Origin: Pseudomonadales bacterium
Lineage (GTDB): Bacteria; Pseudomonadota; Gammaproteobacteria; Pseudomonadales; UBA5518
DNA length: 64,000 bases
Reading direction: 5' to 3'
Assembly: GCA_024234165.1 (NCBI GenBank)
Contig: JACKOP010000005.1
Location: forward strand, 246,907-310,906
The notes under the pieces were generated by a model, which was not told where the DNA came from, made no database searches, and saw nothing but the letters and a program-made list of their open reading frames with translations. The translations under genes and the position numbers were made by a program. Of the stretch, positions 18,749 to 25,666 are shown piece by piece (within the stretch, counting starts at the first letter, position 1; each line of letters opens with the position of its first letter).

Positions 18749-19264
18749 ATGGGCTTCAAGGCGCTGCGTACCCGCTGGATCGCCCATCTGGAGAGCACGC
18801 GGCTTCGCCCCGTGCTGCTGATCGACGAGGCGCAACAGGTCGCCCCGCTCGTGCTCTCGGAGTTGCGCCTGCTCGCCTCGGCGCACTTCGACTCGCGCAG
18901 CCTGCTGAGCGTCGTGCTCGCCGGCGACCAGCGTCTGAACGAGTTGCTGCGCCGCGACGAACTCCTGCTGCTCGGTTCGCGCATCCGCGCACGCCTCTCG
19001 CTGGAGTACGCCAGCCGCGAGGAACTGCTGGCCTGCCTGAAGCACCTGCTCGCAAGCGCCGGCGCCCCGCTCTGATGACACCCGAGCTGATGCACACCGT
19101 CTGCGACCACGCCATGGGTAACTACCGTGCGCTCACCACCATGGCCGCGGAACTGCTCGCCGCCGCCGCGCAGCGCGAGCTCGTCCAGCTCGACGAGAAG
19201 CTGTACCTCGCGGTGTTCACGCCCCGGGGCAATCCGCCGGCACGCGCCGCACCCGGCTCACCAG
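18749..19264 (+). pseudogene. Transposon AAA ATPase, C-terminal part, frameshifted
   Basis: Continuation of the ATPase beginning at 16044. GFKALRTRWIAHLES leads to Walker B RPVLLIDEAQQV, then the sensor region VVLAGDQRLNELLRR. The frame stops at 19074 (TGA) and homologous sequence continues one frame over (MTPELMHTVCDHAMGNYRALTTMAAELL), so there is also a single-base frameshift near 19070. The gene is thus broken twice: by the IS91 insertion and by the indel. Confidence 0.82.
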
Positions 19265-19284
19265 CGCTTGAGCCGGCAACCATG

Positions 19285-19517
19285 AAATCGTCCCGGCACC
19301 ACCCCATCGAATTCCCGAGCAGCTCAGCGACGAGGGCGCGGCACACATCCTCGACTTCCTCTACGAGGTGATCCGCGCCTTCGAGTCGCGCTACTTCGTG
19401 CAGATCCGTCGCCACCATCGCCACACCGCCGCTGAGTACGCCGCCCAGCGCGCCGAGCGCACCCAGCTCGAACTGCCCTCACAATCCCCGACGAGCCGTC
19501 CGACCCGGTCTTCTGAG
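19285..19517 (+). pseudogene. Third small ORF of the broken transposon
   Basis: The frame giving IPEQLSDEGAAHILDFLYEV, then FESRYFVQIRRHHRHTAAEY, runs to about 19480. The likely natural end, TIPDEPSDPVF then stop at 19517, is in the next frame, so a one-base indel separates them. I do not know a function; small proteins of this look follow the ATPase gene in related transposons. No start codon is obvious. Confidence 0.5.
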
Positions 19518-19700
19518 CCATCGTCAGACCGTCGCCACAGCGCCTCGCAGCCGCCGGGCGCTGCGGTTGCGTCGCACCCAAAACGCGGTCGACACCGGCA
19601 GCGCCAATGCCGGACACCTCGCAATATCACATCACGGCTGCAGACCATCAGAAAGCGTGATCAGCTCGCCATCGATTACCGTGGTCATGCTCAGGTTACG

Positions 19701-19853
19701 GACGACTTGCGGGTTCCTCCGGGTAATCGGCTCGAAGCGCTGAGGGGCAGAAGATCTGGCCAGTACAGCATTCGTATCAACGATCAATGGCGCGTCTGTT
19801 TTCGTTGGGCCGACTCAGGTGTCGAAGACGTCGAGATCGTGGATTACCACTGA
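19701..19853 (+). pseudogene. higB: HigB-type toxin, C-terminal remnant
   Basis: Fifty residues starting DDLRVPPGNRLEALRGRRSG and ending QWRVCFRWADSGVEDVEIVDYH match the C-terminal half of HigB/RelE-type mRNA interferases. The N-terminal half is not recognisable in any frame, and the right edge of the broken transposon lies close by, so the toxin seems truncated. higA follows 12 bp downstream, the reverse toxin-antitoxin order typical of higBA. If expressed, the antitoxin would be an orphan. Confidence 0.75.
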
Positions 19854-19865
19854 GGTGATGTTGTC

Positions 19866-20204
19866 ATGAGCAAGCTCGATCCCATTACTCCCGGCAAACT
19901 TCTCTTGGAGGAGTTCCTAGCGCCTATGGGGATCAGCCAGTACCGCCTGGCGAAGGAAGTCGATGTGCCGGCGCAGCGCATCAGCGAAATCGTTTCTGGC
20001 AAGCGCGCCATTACTGCGGATACGGACTTGCGGCTGTGCCGTTTCTTCGGTCTTTCCAGCGGCTACTGGTTGCGTGCGCAGGCCGCGCACGATACGGAGG
20101 TTGCCGAGAGGGAACTCGGCCCGGTTCTGAAGCGGATCAAACCATGGGCAGCAAATGCGACCGAACAACACGGCGCAGCGGACGCCTCTTCGAGGCGCCG
20201 CTGA
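19866..20204 (+). CDS. higA: HigA-family antitoxin (XRE helix-turn-helix)
   Basis: A 112-residue antitoxin with an XRE DNA-binding domain: ITPGKLLLEEFLAPMGISQY, HTH at YRLAKEVDVPAQRISEIVSGKR, then DTDLRLCRFFGLSSGYWLR, the usual HigA/VapI core. It would neutralise HigB and repress the operon. The C-terminal tail after KRIKPWA is encoded inside attC-like site E, so cassette integration has supplied the last dozen or so codons. It is likely intact although the toxin partner looks truncated. Confidence 0.9.
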   Translation: MSKLDPITPGKLLLEEFLAPMGISQYRLAKEVDVPAQRISEIVSGKRAITADTDLRLCRFFGLSSGYWLRAQAAHDTEVAERELGPVLKRIKPWAANATEQHGAADASSRRR

Positions 20205-20219
20205 CCGCCATCGTTAGCC
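20160..20219 (+). other. attC-like site E
   Basis: CAGCGG (20176-20181), one unpaired A, CGCCTC, loop TTC, GAGGCG and CCGCTG (20198-20203) form a 12-bp stem with a single extrahelical base, the hallmark of attC. Core boxes are CCGAAC (20161-20166, weak) and GTTAGCC (20213-20219). It overlaps the 3' end of higA and closes that cassette. Confidence 0.7.
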
Positions 20220-20224
20220 CCGCT

Positions 20225-20542
20225 TCAAATACCGGTAATGAGCAAGTCGAGAGCAGCAATAATTTCGTCACGCTTCGAAGAAAGATCGATCGCCTTCGCT
20301 CCAAGCATCTTCTTCGGAACGCCGGCCAGTTGCGGCGTCACCATGACGTACTGCTTACCTTCAATCTCAAAGACTGGAGTCAACGTTTCGAGGATCTTTC
20401 CTTTCATCGCAGCTACTGAGTAGAGGGGCGCCACAACTCGCGTGGCCAGATCTTCAATCAGATCGCTTTGAACGTTGAGCAGATAAGGAACGGTGCTCTT
20501 GGTGTCAGGGTTGGCGTTCTTGTGAACGGAAAATTGCGTCAT
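20225..20542 (-). CDS. ccdB: CcdB-family toxin
   Basis: A 105-residue CcdB homologue; family members poison DNA gyrase. It begins MTQFSVHKNANPDTKSTVPY and keeps the FEIEGKQYVMVTPQLAGVP core. The C-terminal end (DEIIAALDLLITGI) matches the region that contacts GyrA, including a terminal Gly-Ile. The start overlaps the ccdA stop by one base (TGATG). It is reversed relative to higBA and ends a few bases from attC-like site E. Confidence 0.93.
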   Translation of the reverse strand: MTQFSVHKNANPDTKSTVPYLLNVQSDLIEDLATRVVAPLYSVAAMKGKILETLTPVFEIEGKQYVMVTPQLAGVPKKMLGAKAIDLSSKRDEIIAALDLLITGI

Positions 20543-20787
20543 CAGAAGTTCCGCAGTCCGTCGCTGAATACGCCGTGCTTCTCTACGTGGTCGTTATAGG
20601 CGTCAATCGAGGCCTTATTGTCGGCTAGCCATTTGGCCTTCTGTTTCTCCCGCAGGGCATTGGCCAGAGCCTGCTCCAGGGTGGCGGACAGGTTTATGTC
20701 CAATTCCTTGGCTTTGGTGAGCAAGTCCCCGTTAACGCTGAGATTTGCAGGTCGCTTGGGGGCATGGGTATCGTAGGTCGGCACCAT
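20542..20787 (-). CDS. ccdA: CcdA-family antitoxin
   Basis: An 81-residue antitoxin with an N-terminal ribbon-helix-helix (KRPANLSVNGDLLTKAKELDINLSATLEQAL) and a C-terminal toxin-binding tail (WLADNKASIDAYNDHVEKHG) ending in GLRNF. It is first in the operon and should repress it with CcdB. A palindromic operator candidate lies just upstream at 20809-20834. Confidence 0.93.
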   Translation of the reverse strand: MVPTYDTHAPKRPANLSVNGDLLTKAKELDINLSATLEQALANALREKQKAKWLADNKASIDAYNDHVEKHGVFSDGLRNF

Positions 20788-20808
20788 AGCGGGCTCCCTC
20801 TGGGGTTT

Positions 20809-20834
20809 GTATGCGCATACGATATACGCATATC
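20809..20834 (-). promoter_or_regulatory. Candidate ccdAB operator
   Basis: GTATGCGCATAC is a perfect 12-bp palindrome. It is followed after GA by TATACGCATATC, which repeats the CGCATA half-site. The repeats lie 22-47 bp upstream of the ccdA start, where a CcdA ribbon-helix-helix would be expected to bind for autoregulation. Confidence 0.55.
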
Positions 20835-20859
20835 AAGGCGCAAGCCAGTGTGGTGGCGG

Positions 20860-20937
20860 GGCTAACGAATAGGTGAGCCTGACCAGACTACCCTCCGCGC
20901 TGCGCGCTCCGGCGGCGGCTCATGCACGCCGTTAGGG
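20860..20937 (+). other. attC-like site D
   Basis: CTAAC (20862-20866) and GTTAGGG (20931-20937) bracket a stem whose outer arms are TGAGCC and GGCTCA. The start CTAACGAATAGG is the same as in site C. The stop codon (TAA) of the interrupted vapC on the minus strand is formed by the GTTAG box itself. Confidence 0.65.
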
Positions 20938-21129
20938 TTGCTTGGCAAGTGCTTGCGCCAGCGTCATCGCGATCGCCGGGAATTCCTTGAGTATCTTCTT
21001 GTCGGCAGTAACGAGTTTCGCGTTCAGGCGCTTTGCCAGCGCAACAAACTCACAGTCGTACGCAGAGCACTCGCTGGATTCCACCAGCCTCAGGACGTCG
21101 AGGGAGGGAACTTCATATTCCGAATCTGC
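20932..21129 (-). pseudogene. vapC: VapC toxin, C-terminal half (split by IS66)
   Basis: This is the 3' part of a PIN-domain ribonuclease gene: EYEVPSLDVLRLVESSECSA, then DCEFVALAKRLNAKLVTADKK with the late acidic residues of the PIN active site. It ends at the IS66 copy 2 boundary. Joined to 23603-23823 after removing the element and one 8-bp target copy (GAATCTGC), the frame is restored and gives 136 codons plus stop, a normal VapC length. Confidence 0.93.
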
Positions 21130-21150
21130 GTAAGCGGTCAAACGACGCCG

Positions 21151-22761
21151 TTATATCTTTCCGTAGGCGAGTATGGATTTCATGGGATCGTGGGCGAAGC
21201 GTGCCTTCCACTCGCGTGGCGTGAGCTCGACCGCCCGACTCGCCGGATGTTCGCTGATGCGCTGCAGTACATCGACCAGGTAGGTGTAGGGGTCAACGCC
21301 CTGTAGGCGGCAACTCACCAGCAGGCTCTGGATAACCGCTACCCGCTCGGCACCGACCTCGGTCCAACAGAAGAGCCAATTGCGCCGTCCCATTGGAACC
21401 GCCCGCAGGCTGCGCTCCAGGTGATTGGTGTCGATCGGCACATCCGGATCCGACAAGAACACCCGCAGACTCGTCACACGCGCTTTTGCGTACTGGATCG
21501 CCTTGGCGAGCGGGTTACTCGGCAACAGATCCATGCGGTGGCACTGGTCGTCACACCAGTGCCAGAAGCGGTCGACGATCGGCTCGCTGTGCTGTGTTCG
21601 GTAAGCGAGCTGGTGTTCCCGGTCCAGGTTCTGTTCCCGGATGATCTGCTCGTGCCGGTACAGCGCGGCGATCATCGCCAGCGCTTCGGCCGCCGCCTGG
21701 GGTTCGGCATCCTGTGCCTGCTCAAAGCCTCGGCGGCAATGCGCCCAGCAACTCGCGTGGGTGACGCCACCCTTGCGTGCCGCATAGGCGCTGTAGGCAG
21801 CGTAGCCGTCCGAGAGCAGCGTTCCCCGGAAGTCCGGACCCAGGATCTTCTCGACATGGTGGTGCGCCCGGGTCGGGGCGTAGTGGAAGACGATCTCGTC
21901 GTCCTCGCCGTAGATCGGCCAGAGGTAGGCCTGGCGCATCTTGCCCTGCTTCTCGCGTCCCGCCTTGATCGGGGTCTCGTCCATCGCCACCACCGATCCA
22001 CTGAGGATGTGGGCGTGCTGGGCCGCTGCGATGGGGCGCAGCAGATCGATGGCCCGTCCGCTCCAGTTGCTGAGGCTGGTGCGGCTCAGCTGGATGCCGC
22101 ACTGGGCGATCCGCTGGTGCTGGCGATACAGCGGCAGGTGGTAGCAGAACTTGTCGACGAGCATTCCGGCCAGCAGGCTCACATCGGCCACGCAGCGCTC
22201 GAGCACGCTTGCCGGTGCCGGGGTGCTGACGATGCGCTGCTCTTCGACCAGCTTCCAGGTCTGGTAGTGGTACTCGATGATCCCGTAGCTACCCGGGCGT
22301 TGCGCCAGGCGGTAGCTGACGCGCTCGGAGACCAGCACGCGCCGCTCCTCGGGTACGCCAGCAATCGCCGGATCGACGATGGTGACCACGTCGCGGGTGA
22401 CATCCGGACCAAAGCGCAGTCCCGAGTCGTTCACCGCCGCATCGCGCACCTTGCGCCGGCGCGTGTAGGTAATCGACTGCTCGGGAGGCGGTGGGGACTT
22501 CTGCGGAGGTTCAAGCACGCCGAGTGCATCGAGCAGGTTGCCCTGCACGGCAGGATCGATGCTCAGCTGCTTCTCGCTCTTCTGCCCGAAGAGCTGACGC
22601 TTGAACCAGTCGAGCTGCTGCTTCAGCGCTGCGATCTCGGCGCCGTACTGTTGCTTCAGTGTGCTGAGATCCGCGCCAAATTTCTGCGTCATCGCGGCCA
22701 TCCGCACCGTGAGTTGCGCATTGGTGTGTTCGAGTTCGGCGATGCGCGAAGCGGTGTTCAA
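21151..22761 (-). CDS. tnpC: IS66 transposase TnpC, copy 2
   Basis: A 536-residue IS66 transposase that looks intact: N-terminal coiled-coil/leucine-zipper region (IAELEHTNAQLTVRMAAM), a cysteine-containing segment, then the catalytic domain with VVAMDETPIK (first Asp), GTLLSDGYAAYSAY (second Asp) and a C-terminal region NHLERSLRAVPMGRRNW (glutamate). The start codon is TTG 22761, shared with copy 1. It could in principle act on both copies. Confidence 0.93.
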   Translation of the reverse strand: MNTASRIAELEHTNAQLTVRMAAMTQKFGADLSTLKQQYGAEIAALKQQLDWFKRQLFGQKSEKQLSIDPAVQGNLLDALGVLEPPQKSPPPPEQSITYTRRRKVRDAAVNDSGLRFGPDVTRDVVTIVDPAIAGVPEERRVLVSERVSYRLAQRPGSYGIIEYHYQTWKLVEEQRIVSTPAPASVLERCVADVSLLAGMLVDKFCYHLPLYRQHQRIAQCGIQLSRTSLSNWSGRAIDLLRPIAAAQHAHILSGSVVAMDETPIKAGREKQGKMRQAYLWPIYGEDDEIVFHYAPTRAHHHVEKILGPDFRGTLLSDGYAAYSAYAARKGGVTHASCWAHCRRGFEQAQDAEPQAAAEALAMIAALYRHEQIIREQNLDREHQLAYRTQHSEPIVDRFWHWCDDQCHRMDLLPSNPLAKAIQYAKARVTSLRVFLSDPDVPIDTNHLERSLRAVPMGRRNWLFCWTEVGAERVAVIQSLLVSCRLQGVDPYTYLVDVLQRISEHPASRAVELTPREWKARFAHDPMKSILAYGKI

Positions 22762-22818
22762 GGGCGGAAAATACTGCAGGAAAACCGTGCCGCCATTGTA
22801 CCGGAATGCCCCTGTTGT

Positions 22819-23174
22819 TCATGCCGCTGTTCGGTAGCGTTTTCGCTGCCTTTTTATCTCGACGTCGACGCCTTCGAGCAGCGCCAGAAACTCGGTGGCG
22901 CACAGCGCGCGTTTCACGCGTCCATCACGTGTCATCAGGCGTGCAAAGTGTCCGCGCTCGAGTCGTTTCGACCAGATCCAGTAGCCGCCCGCCTCGAAGC
23001 CGAGCACCTTGATCTGCGTGGCGCGACGGTTGAGAAACGCGAACCATTGGCTGCCACCCAGTGGGTCTTCTCCCGGTGTTGCTTCACCCGCGCCGACAAC
23101 CCATCGAACGAGCAGCGCATGTCGGTGGGCTCCAGACACAGCCAGATGCGCGATGCGCTGCTGACGCTCAGCAT
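22819..23174 (-). pseudogene. tnpB: IS66 accessory protein TnpB, copy 2, frameshifted
   Basis: The N-terminal part (MLSVSSASRIWLCLEPTDMR to SARVKQH) is in one frame and the rest (GEDPLGGSQWFAFLNRRA onward) in another. Compared with copy 1, one base is missing near 23072 (CCCGG instead of CCCAGG) and three more nearby. The product would be truncated. Confidence 0.85.
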
Positions 23175-23514
23175 GGCGCGCGCCCGGCGCAGCCGCAGCA
23201 CCACGCCTGCGCCCAAATCAAGCTCTACTTCCCATGCGGGTGCGGGCTGGTGACGCCTCGGTCTTGTCGACTATCGGTGCGGTCAATTCGACAAACAGCG
23301 CTTCGGGCCGAACGCCCGCCACATCAGCGTTTCGGGTTTCGCGTAGCTTGCGCCGCCACAGCTCGAAGGTGCTCTTCGCCAGGCCGTGGCGGGTGCAGAA
23401 CGTCCGCTGCGAAACGCCGCTCGCCTCGAACTCGCTGATCAGCACGCGCCACTGTGCCGCGCTGTGGCGCGCATACTTGCGCACGGAATCTGAACCCGTC
23501 GATACCGAACCCAT
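23175..23514 (-). pseudogene. tnpA: IS66 accessory protein TnpA, copy 2, 3' frameshift
   Basis: It matches copy 1 through EASPA and then, because of one extra base near 23246, ends TRMGSRA instead of reaching LGAGVVLRLRR. The helix-turn-helix (FEASGVSQRTFCTRHGLAKS) is intact, so a 98-residue product could retain DNA binding. The normal C-terminus lies in the next frame to about 23175. Confidence 0.8.
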
Positions 23515-23602
23515 GGCGATACTCCTCCAACACCACTTCGTTGAAGCAGAGCATCGCGAAGGTTCAGACGGGATAACAGAACGGCTTCGTTTGGCCGGTT
23601 AC

Positions 23603-23823
23603 GAATCTGCGAGCAGAGTCTCGGCTTCAGTTTGAATGGAATAGGCGTGCTCGAAGGAAAGCAGCTCCTTTCTTATATATAGCGCAAGCACATTGCGCAG
23701 CTCGCTGCGCCAAAGTGCGGGGGCGGCCCAATGAGGTTCCTTTGCCAGCAGCTGCTCTGCCTCGGCGCTGAGGTCTGAGGGCAGGTAGAGGTAGGCAATG
23801 ATGTTGCTATCAACAACGATCAC
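23603..23823 (-). pseudogene. vapC: VapC toxin, N-terminal half (split by IS66)
   Basis: The PIN-domain start MIVVDSNIIAYLYLPSD carries the first catalytic Asp, and WRSELRNVLALY carries the conserved Glu. The gene is cut by IS66 copy 2 after TEAETLLAD. The start overlaps vapB by 4 nt. The C-terminal half is at 20932-21129. The toxin is inactivated, leaving the antitoxin gene intact. Confidence 0.93.
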
Positions 23824-24065
23824 GGGCGGCCTTCATCTATGGCCTCGAGAATATCGGCCGCTTTGAACTTCTTGCCCTTGAGGCTCTCCCGAATCTGCCG
23901 AGCGCGGGCCATATGCTCCTCATTGCTGGCCTTGGAAGGCAGCAAGACCCGCTCCAGGCAGGCTATGGCTTCGCTGTTAATGCTCCGGTGGTGGGCATCG
24001 GCAGCCTGCTTGAGGCTGTCGTAGATCTCATCGGGTATGTTCTTGAGGGTAATGGTTGCACCCAT
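23820..24065 (-). CDS. vapB: Ribbon-helix-helix antitoxin (VapB/FitA type)
   Basis: An 81-residue antitoxin with an Arc-like N-terminus, ATITLKNIPDEIYDSLKQAA followed by HHRSINSEAIACLERVLL, typical of FitA/StbC-type partners of PIN toxins. The C-terminal part (RQIRESLKGKKFKAADILEA) would bind VapC. It overlaps vapC by 4 nt. A perfect inverted repeat 17 bp upstream is a likely operator. Confidence 0.9.
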   Translation of the reverse strand: MGATITLKNIPDEIYDSLKQAADAHHRSINSEAIACLERVLLPSKASNEEHMARARQIRESLKGKKFKAADILEAIDEGRP

Positions 24066-24081
24066 AGCGGCTTACCTTGGA

Positions 24082-24103
24082 ACCATATTGGAACCAATAT
24101 GGT
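24082..24103 (-). promoter_or_regulatory. Candidate vapBC operator
   Basis: ACCATATTGG-AA-CCAATATGGT is a perfect 10+2+10 palindrome 17 bp upstream of vapB. Its position and symmetry suit binding by the ribbon-helix-helix antitoxin. Confidence 0.65.
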
Positions 24104-24127
24104 ATCTCTGGGCGCCGGGCGGAGCAA

Positions 24128-24182
24128 CCCTAACGAATAGGGATAGGTCGCGCGCCGCCGCGACCTGAGCCCGGGTTAGGGC
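24128..24182 (+). other. attC-like site C
   Basis: The cleanest site in the cluster. CCCTAAC (24128-24134) and GTTAGGG (24175-24181) are exact complements and enclose GGTCGCG, a CGCCGC loop and CGCGACC, with outer arms GGGATA and TGAGCCC that pair imperfectly. It shares its hairpin with sites B and F and with the IS91 end. The stop codon of the second vapC lies in its GTTAG box. Confidence 0.7.
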
Positions 24183-24562
24183 CGCTCTACGCGTCGTTCC
24201 GTATGCTTCTTGGTATTCTTGATGAAGTTGGCGTCGAAGGTCTTGAGCGTGTCCTGATCCTTGCTTAGTGCAAGATGAAACGCATCGGCAAAGTCGAATC
24301 CCACCTCGTGCCAGGCAATGACCTGGGCAATGAGCGTGCCGTCGCTAACTGTCACGTTTTGTAGGCCACATACGCGCCGGAATGCGGTGCATATGTCTGC
24401 TGGGGTTAAGTCGAAGGCGGCGCGTAATACCCACTCGGTTTCCAGCAGCACGGTGTCCGGAATGAAGATGTCTTCGGAAGCGAAGAGTTTGTGGCTGGCT
24501 TTGCTCTGGATCGCGTTGTCGCTGACCAGCAGCCGTACCAGTACATTGGTATCAATTGCCAT
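24176..24562 (-). CDS. vapC: VapC-family PIN-domain toxin
   Basis: A 128-residue PIN ribonuclease: MAIDTNVLVRLLVSDN (first Asp), LLETEWVLRAAFDL (Glu), then VGFDFADAFHLALSKDQD and LKTFDANFIKN (later Asp residues). All four acidic positions are present, so it should be active. The start ATG 24562 lies inside the end of vapB (11-nt overlap); the longer upstream frame is not homologous. The TAA stop is supplied by attC-like site C. Confidence 0.92.
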   Translation of the reverse strand: MAIDTNVLVRLLVSDNAIQSKASHKLFASEDIFIPDTVLLETEWVLRAAFDLTPADICTAFRRVCGLQNVTVSDGTLIAQVIAWHEVGFDFADAFHLALSKDQDTLKTFDANFIKNTKKHTERRVERP

Positions 24563-24815
24563 CACGCCACTTACTCCGCATGTCGTGAGCCAATGCTGCC
24601 GCAATTTCCTCGTCCGTCTTCGGGGATACCTTATCTTTGAACATGCCAAAGACCTCGGAGAGGTCCGAGGGGGCAAAAGTGGCCTTGGGCTTAAGCAGGA
24701 GGCCGTCCCCGGTGTCTATCACCATGAGTTCAAGGCCGGGCTCCCAGTGATGGGTGCTCCGGAAGGCCTTGGGTATGATCACTTGGCCTTTGCTGGAGAG
24801 TTTAGTGGTTTCCAT
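24552..24815 (-). CDS. vapB: AbrB-type (SpoVT) antitoxin, VapB
   Basis: An 87-residue antitoxin with a swapped-hairpin AbrB domain at the N-terminus: TTKLSSKGQVIIPKAFRSTH, then LELMVIDTGDGLLLKPK. The C-terminal segment (DEEIAAALAHDMRSKWRDGN) should bind the PIN toxin encoded downstream. Together they form a complete TA module, unlike the neighbouring split vapBC. Confidence 0.92.
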   Translation of the reverse strand: METTKLSSKGQVIIPKAFRSTHHWEPGLELMVIDTGDGLLLKPKATFAPSDLSEVFGMFKDKVSPKTDEEIAAALAHDMRSKWRDGN

Positions 24816-24886
24816 AAGGGCGCCCTAAAAGTAAGACGAAGGTAAGATTATGCCTGCGGGGCCTGCCTGTCAAATCGAGCAGGCTG

Positions 24887-24942
24887 CCCTGACAAATAGG
24901 GATAGCCCGCGCGCAACCGCGACCTGATCCCGGATTGAACAA
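24887..24942 (+). other. attC-like site F, degenerate
   Basis: CTGACAAATAGGGATAGCCC, then CGCGCGCAACCGCGACCTGA and TCCCGGATTGAACAAG, follow the pattern of site B, with decayed core boxes and stem. The bases after it (CCCGTGCCCCGGAGTGC) match the IS91-end sequence for about 20 bp and then diverge. Confidence 0.5.
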
Positions 24943-25001
24943 GCCCGTGCCCCGGAGTGCCGGGCCAAAGGTTTTCCAGTCCGGCAAGCCTTGGCGGCAG
25001 G

Positions 25002-25424
25002 CTATGCGGCCGCTGTCATGTGCCGGCGGTGGACGAGATCGAACAGAACCCCGGCCACGATCAGCAGCACGATGGCTTCCACCACCTGCACGCCCAGCAG
25101 CAGCCAGGTCGCGCCTTCCACGCCGACGAAGAACTGCATGTTGGGCAGCACGACGAACAGTCCGCCCCACAGGCCCCACCAGATCGCCTTGCCGACGCCG
25201 CCGGCCGGATAGAGCCGCATGAACAACCACAGGAACATGGTGATCTGGACCAGGTAGGTCAGGAACAGGAAGGGCATCAGCGCGGCCATTTCCGCGCTGG
25301 AGCGCTGCGGGTAGCCTTCGTACAGATTGGGCACGGCCACTGCGTGAAACGCCACATCGGCCACGAAGAGGATCACGGCCAAAATCACGCTCGTCACCAG
25401 AAACCGCACCGTCAGCTTGTTCAT
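25002..25424 (-). CDS. Small integral membrane protein, unknown function
   Basis: A 140-residue protein with four predicted transmembrane helices (SVILAVILFVADVAFHAVAV; PFLFLTYLVQITMFLWLFM; AIWWGLWGGLFVVLP; WLLLGVQVVEAIVLLIVAGV) and a short basic C-terminus. I do not recognise a named family. The start MNKLTVRFLVTS follows GGGGAAA. It lies at the right side of the island beyond site F and may be a cassette gene or island cargo. Confidence 0.7.
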   Translation of the reverse strand: MNKLTVRFLVTSVILAVILFVADVAFHAVAVPNLYEGYPQRSSAEMAALMPFLFLTYLVQITMFLWLFMRLYPAGGVGKAIWWGLWGGLFVVLPNMQFFVGVEGATWLLLGVQVVEAIVLLIVAGVLFDLVHRRHMTAAA

Positions 25425-25545
25425 GGATTTCCCCTCATCGATGCCGCTTTCGTGCAGTTGGTATTTGTATACGTGCTGATCCGTAATGCAAGCAATCGCC
25501 ATTTGCCGCTGCTGTCTTCGCTGTTCACCCGCGCGCCGACGTGCG

Positions 25546-25580
25546 CCATGTGTTTCTTCTTTGGTGATGCATACCCCGGG
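25546..25580 (-). repeat. Short match to the IS91-element 5' region
   Basis: CCATGT, then TTTGGTGATGCATACCCCGGG, resembles the reverse complement of 16451-16486, the leader of the IS91 recombinase gene. It may be a footprint of another IS91-family copy at the island edge. Confidence 0.3.
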
Positions 25581-25614
25581 ATGAAGCGCTCGCGCGGGTC
25601 CGTGCCCGACTGAC

Positions 25615-25666
25615 GTGACCTACTGGATCCACCCTGAGGCTGAGGCCGAACTGGGTGATGCCGTCA
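25615..25666 (+). pseudogene. ParE/RelE-type toxin, N-terminal fragment
   Basis: MTYWIHPEAEAELGDAV matches the start of RelE/ParE-superfamily toxins, but similarity stops after about 17 codons where the narL 3' flank begins. It looks like the last scrap of a toxin gene at the right edge of the island. Confidence 0.4.

Larger units (their letters stand above)
21130..23602 (-). mobile_element. IS66-family element, copy 2 (2473 bp), in vapC
   Basis: Ends are GTAAGCGGTCAAACGACGCC at 21130 and its inverted partner ending GGTTAC at 23602. It is flanked on both sides by the 8-mer GAATCTGC (21122-21129 and 23603-23610), the target duplication length expected for IS66. Very similar to copy 1, with different mutations: here tnpC is intact but tnpA and tnpB are frameshifted. 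Confidence 0.97.
10738..24940. other. Integron-like attC cluster with TA and R-M cassettes (CALIN-like)
   Basis: Six sites with attC architecture (paired AAC...GTT core boxes around an imperfect stem) punctuate this stretch. The units between them are compact modules: an R-M pair, higBA, ccdAB, vapBC and vapBC. No IntI-type integrase is visible; the tyrosine recombinase at 16483 belongs to the IS91 element. Three transposons interrupt the array. The cluster sits between the nar operon and its regulators narXL, suggesting insertion into an ancestral nar locus. The interpretation as attC rests on structure seen by eye; the gene content is secure. Confidence 0.65.
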
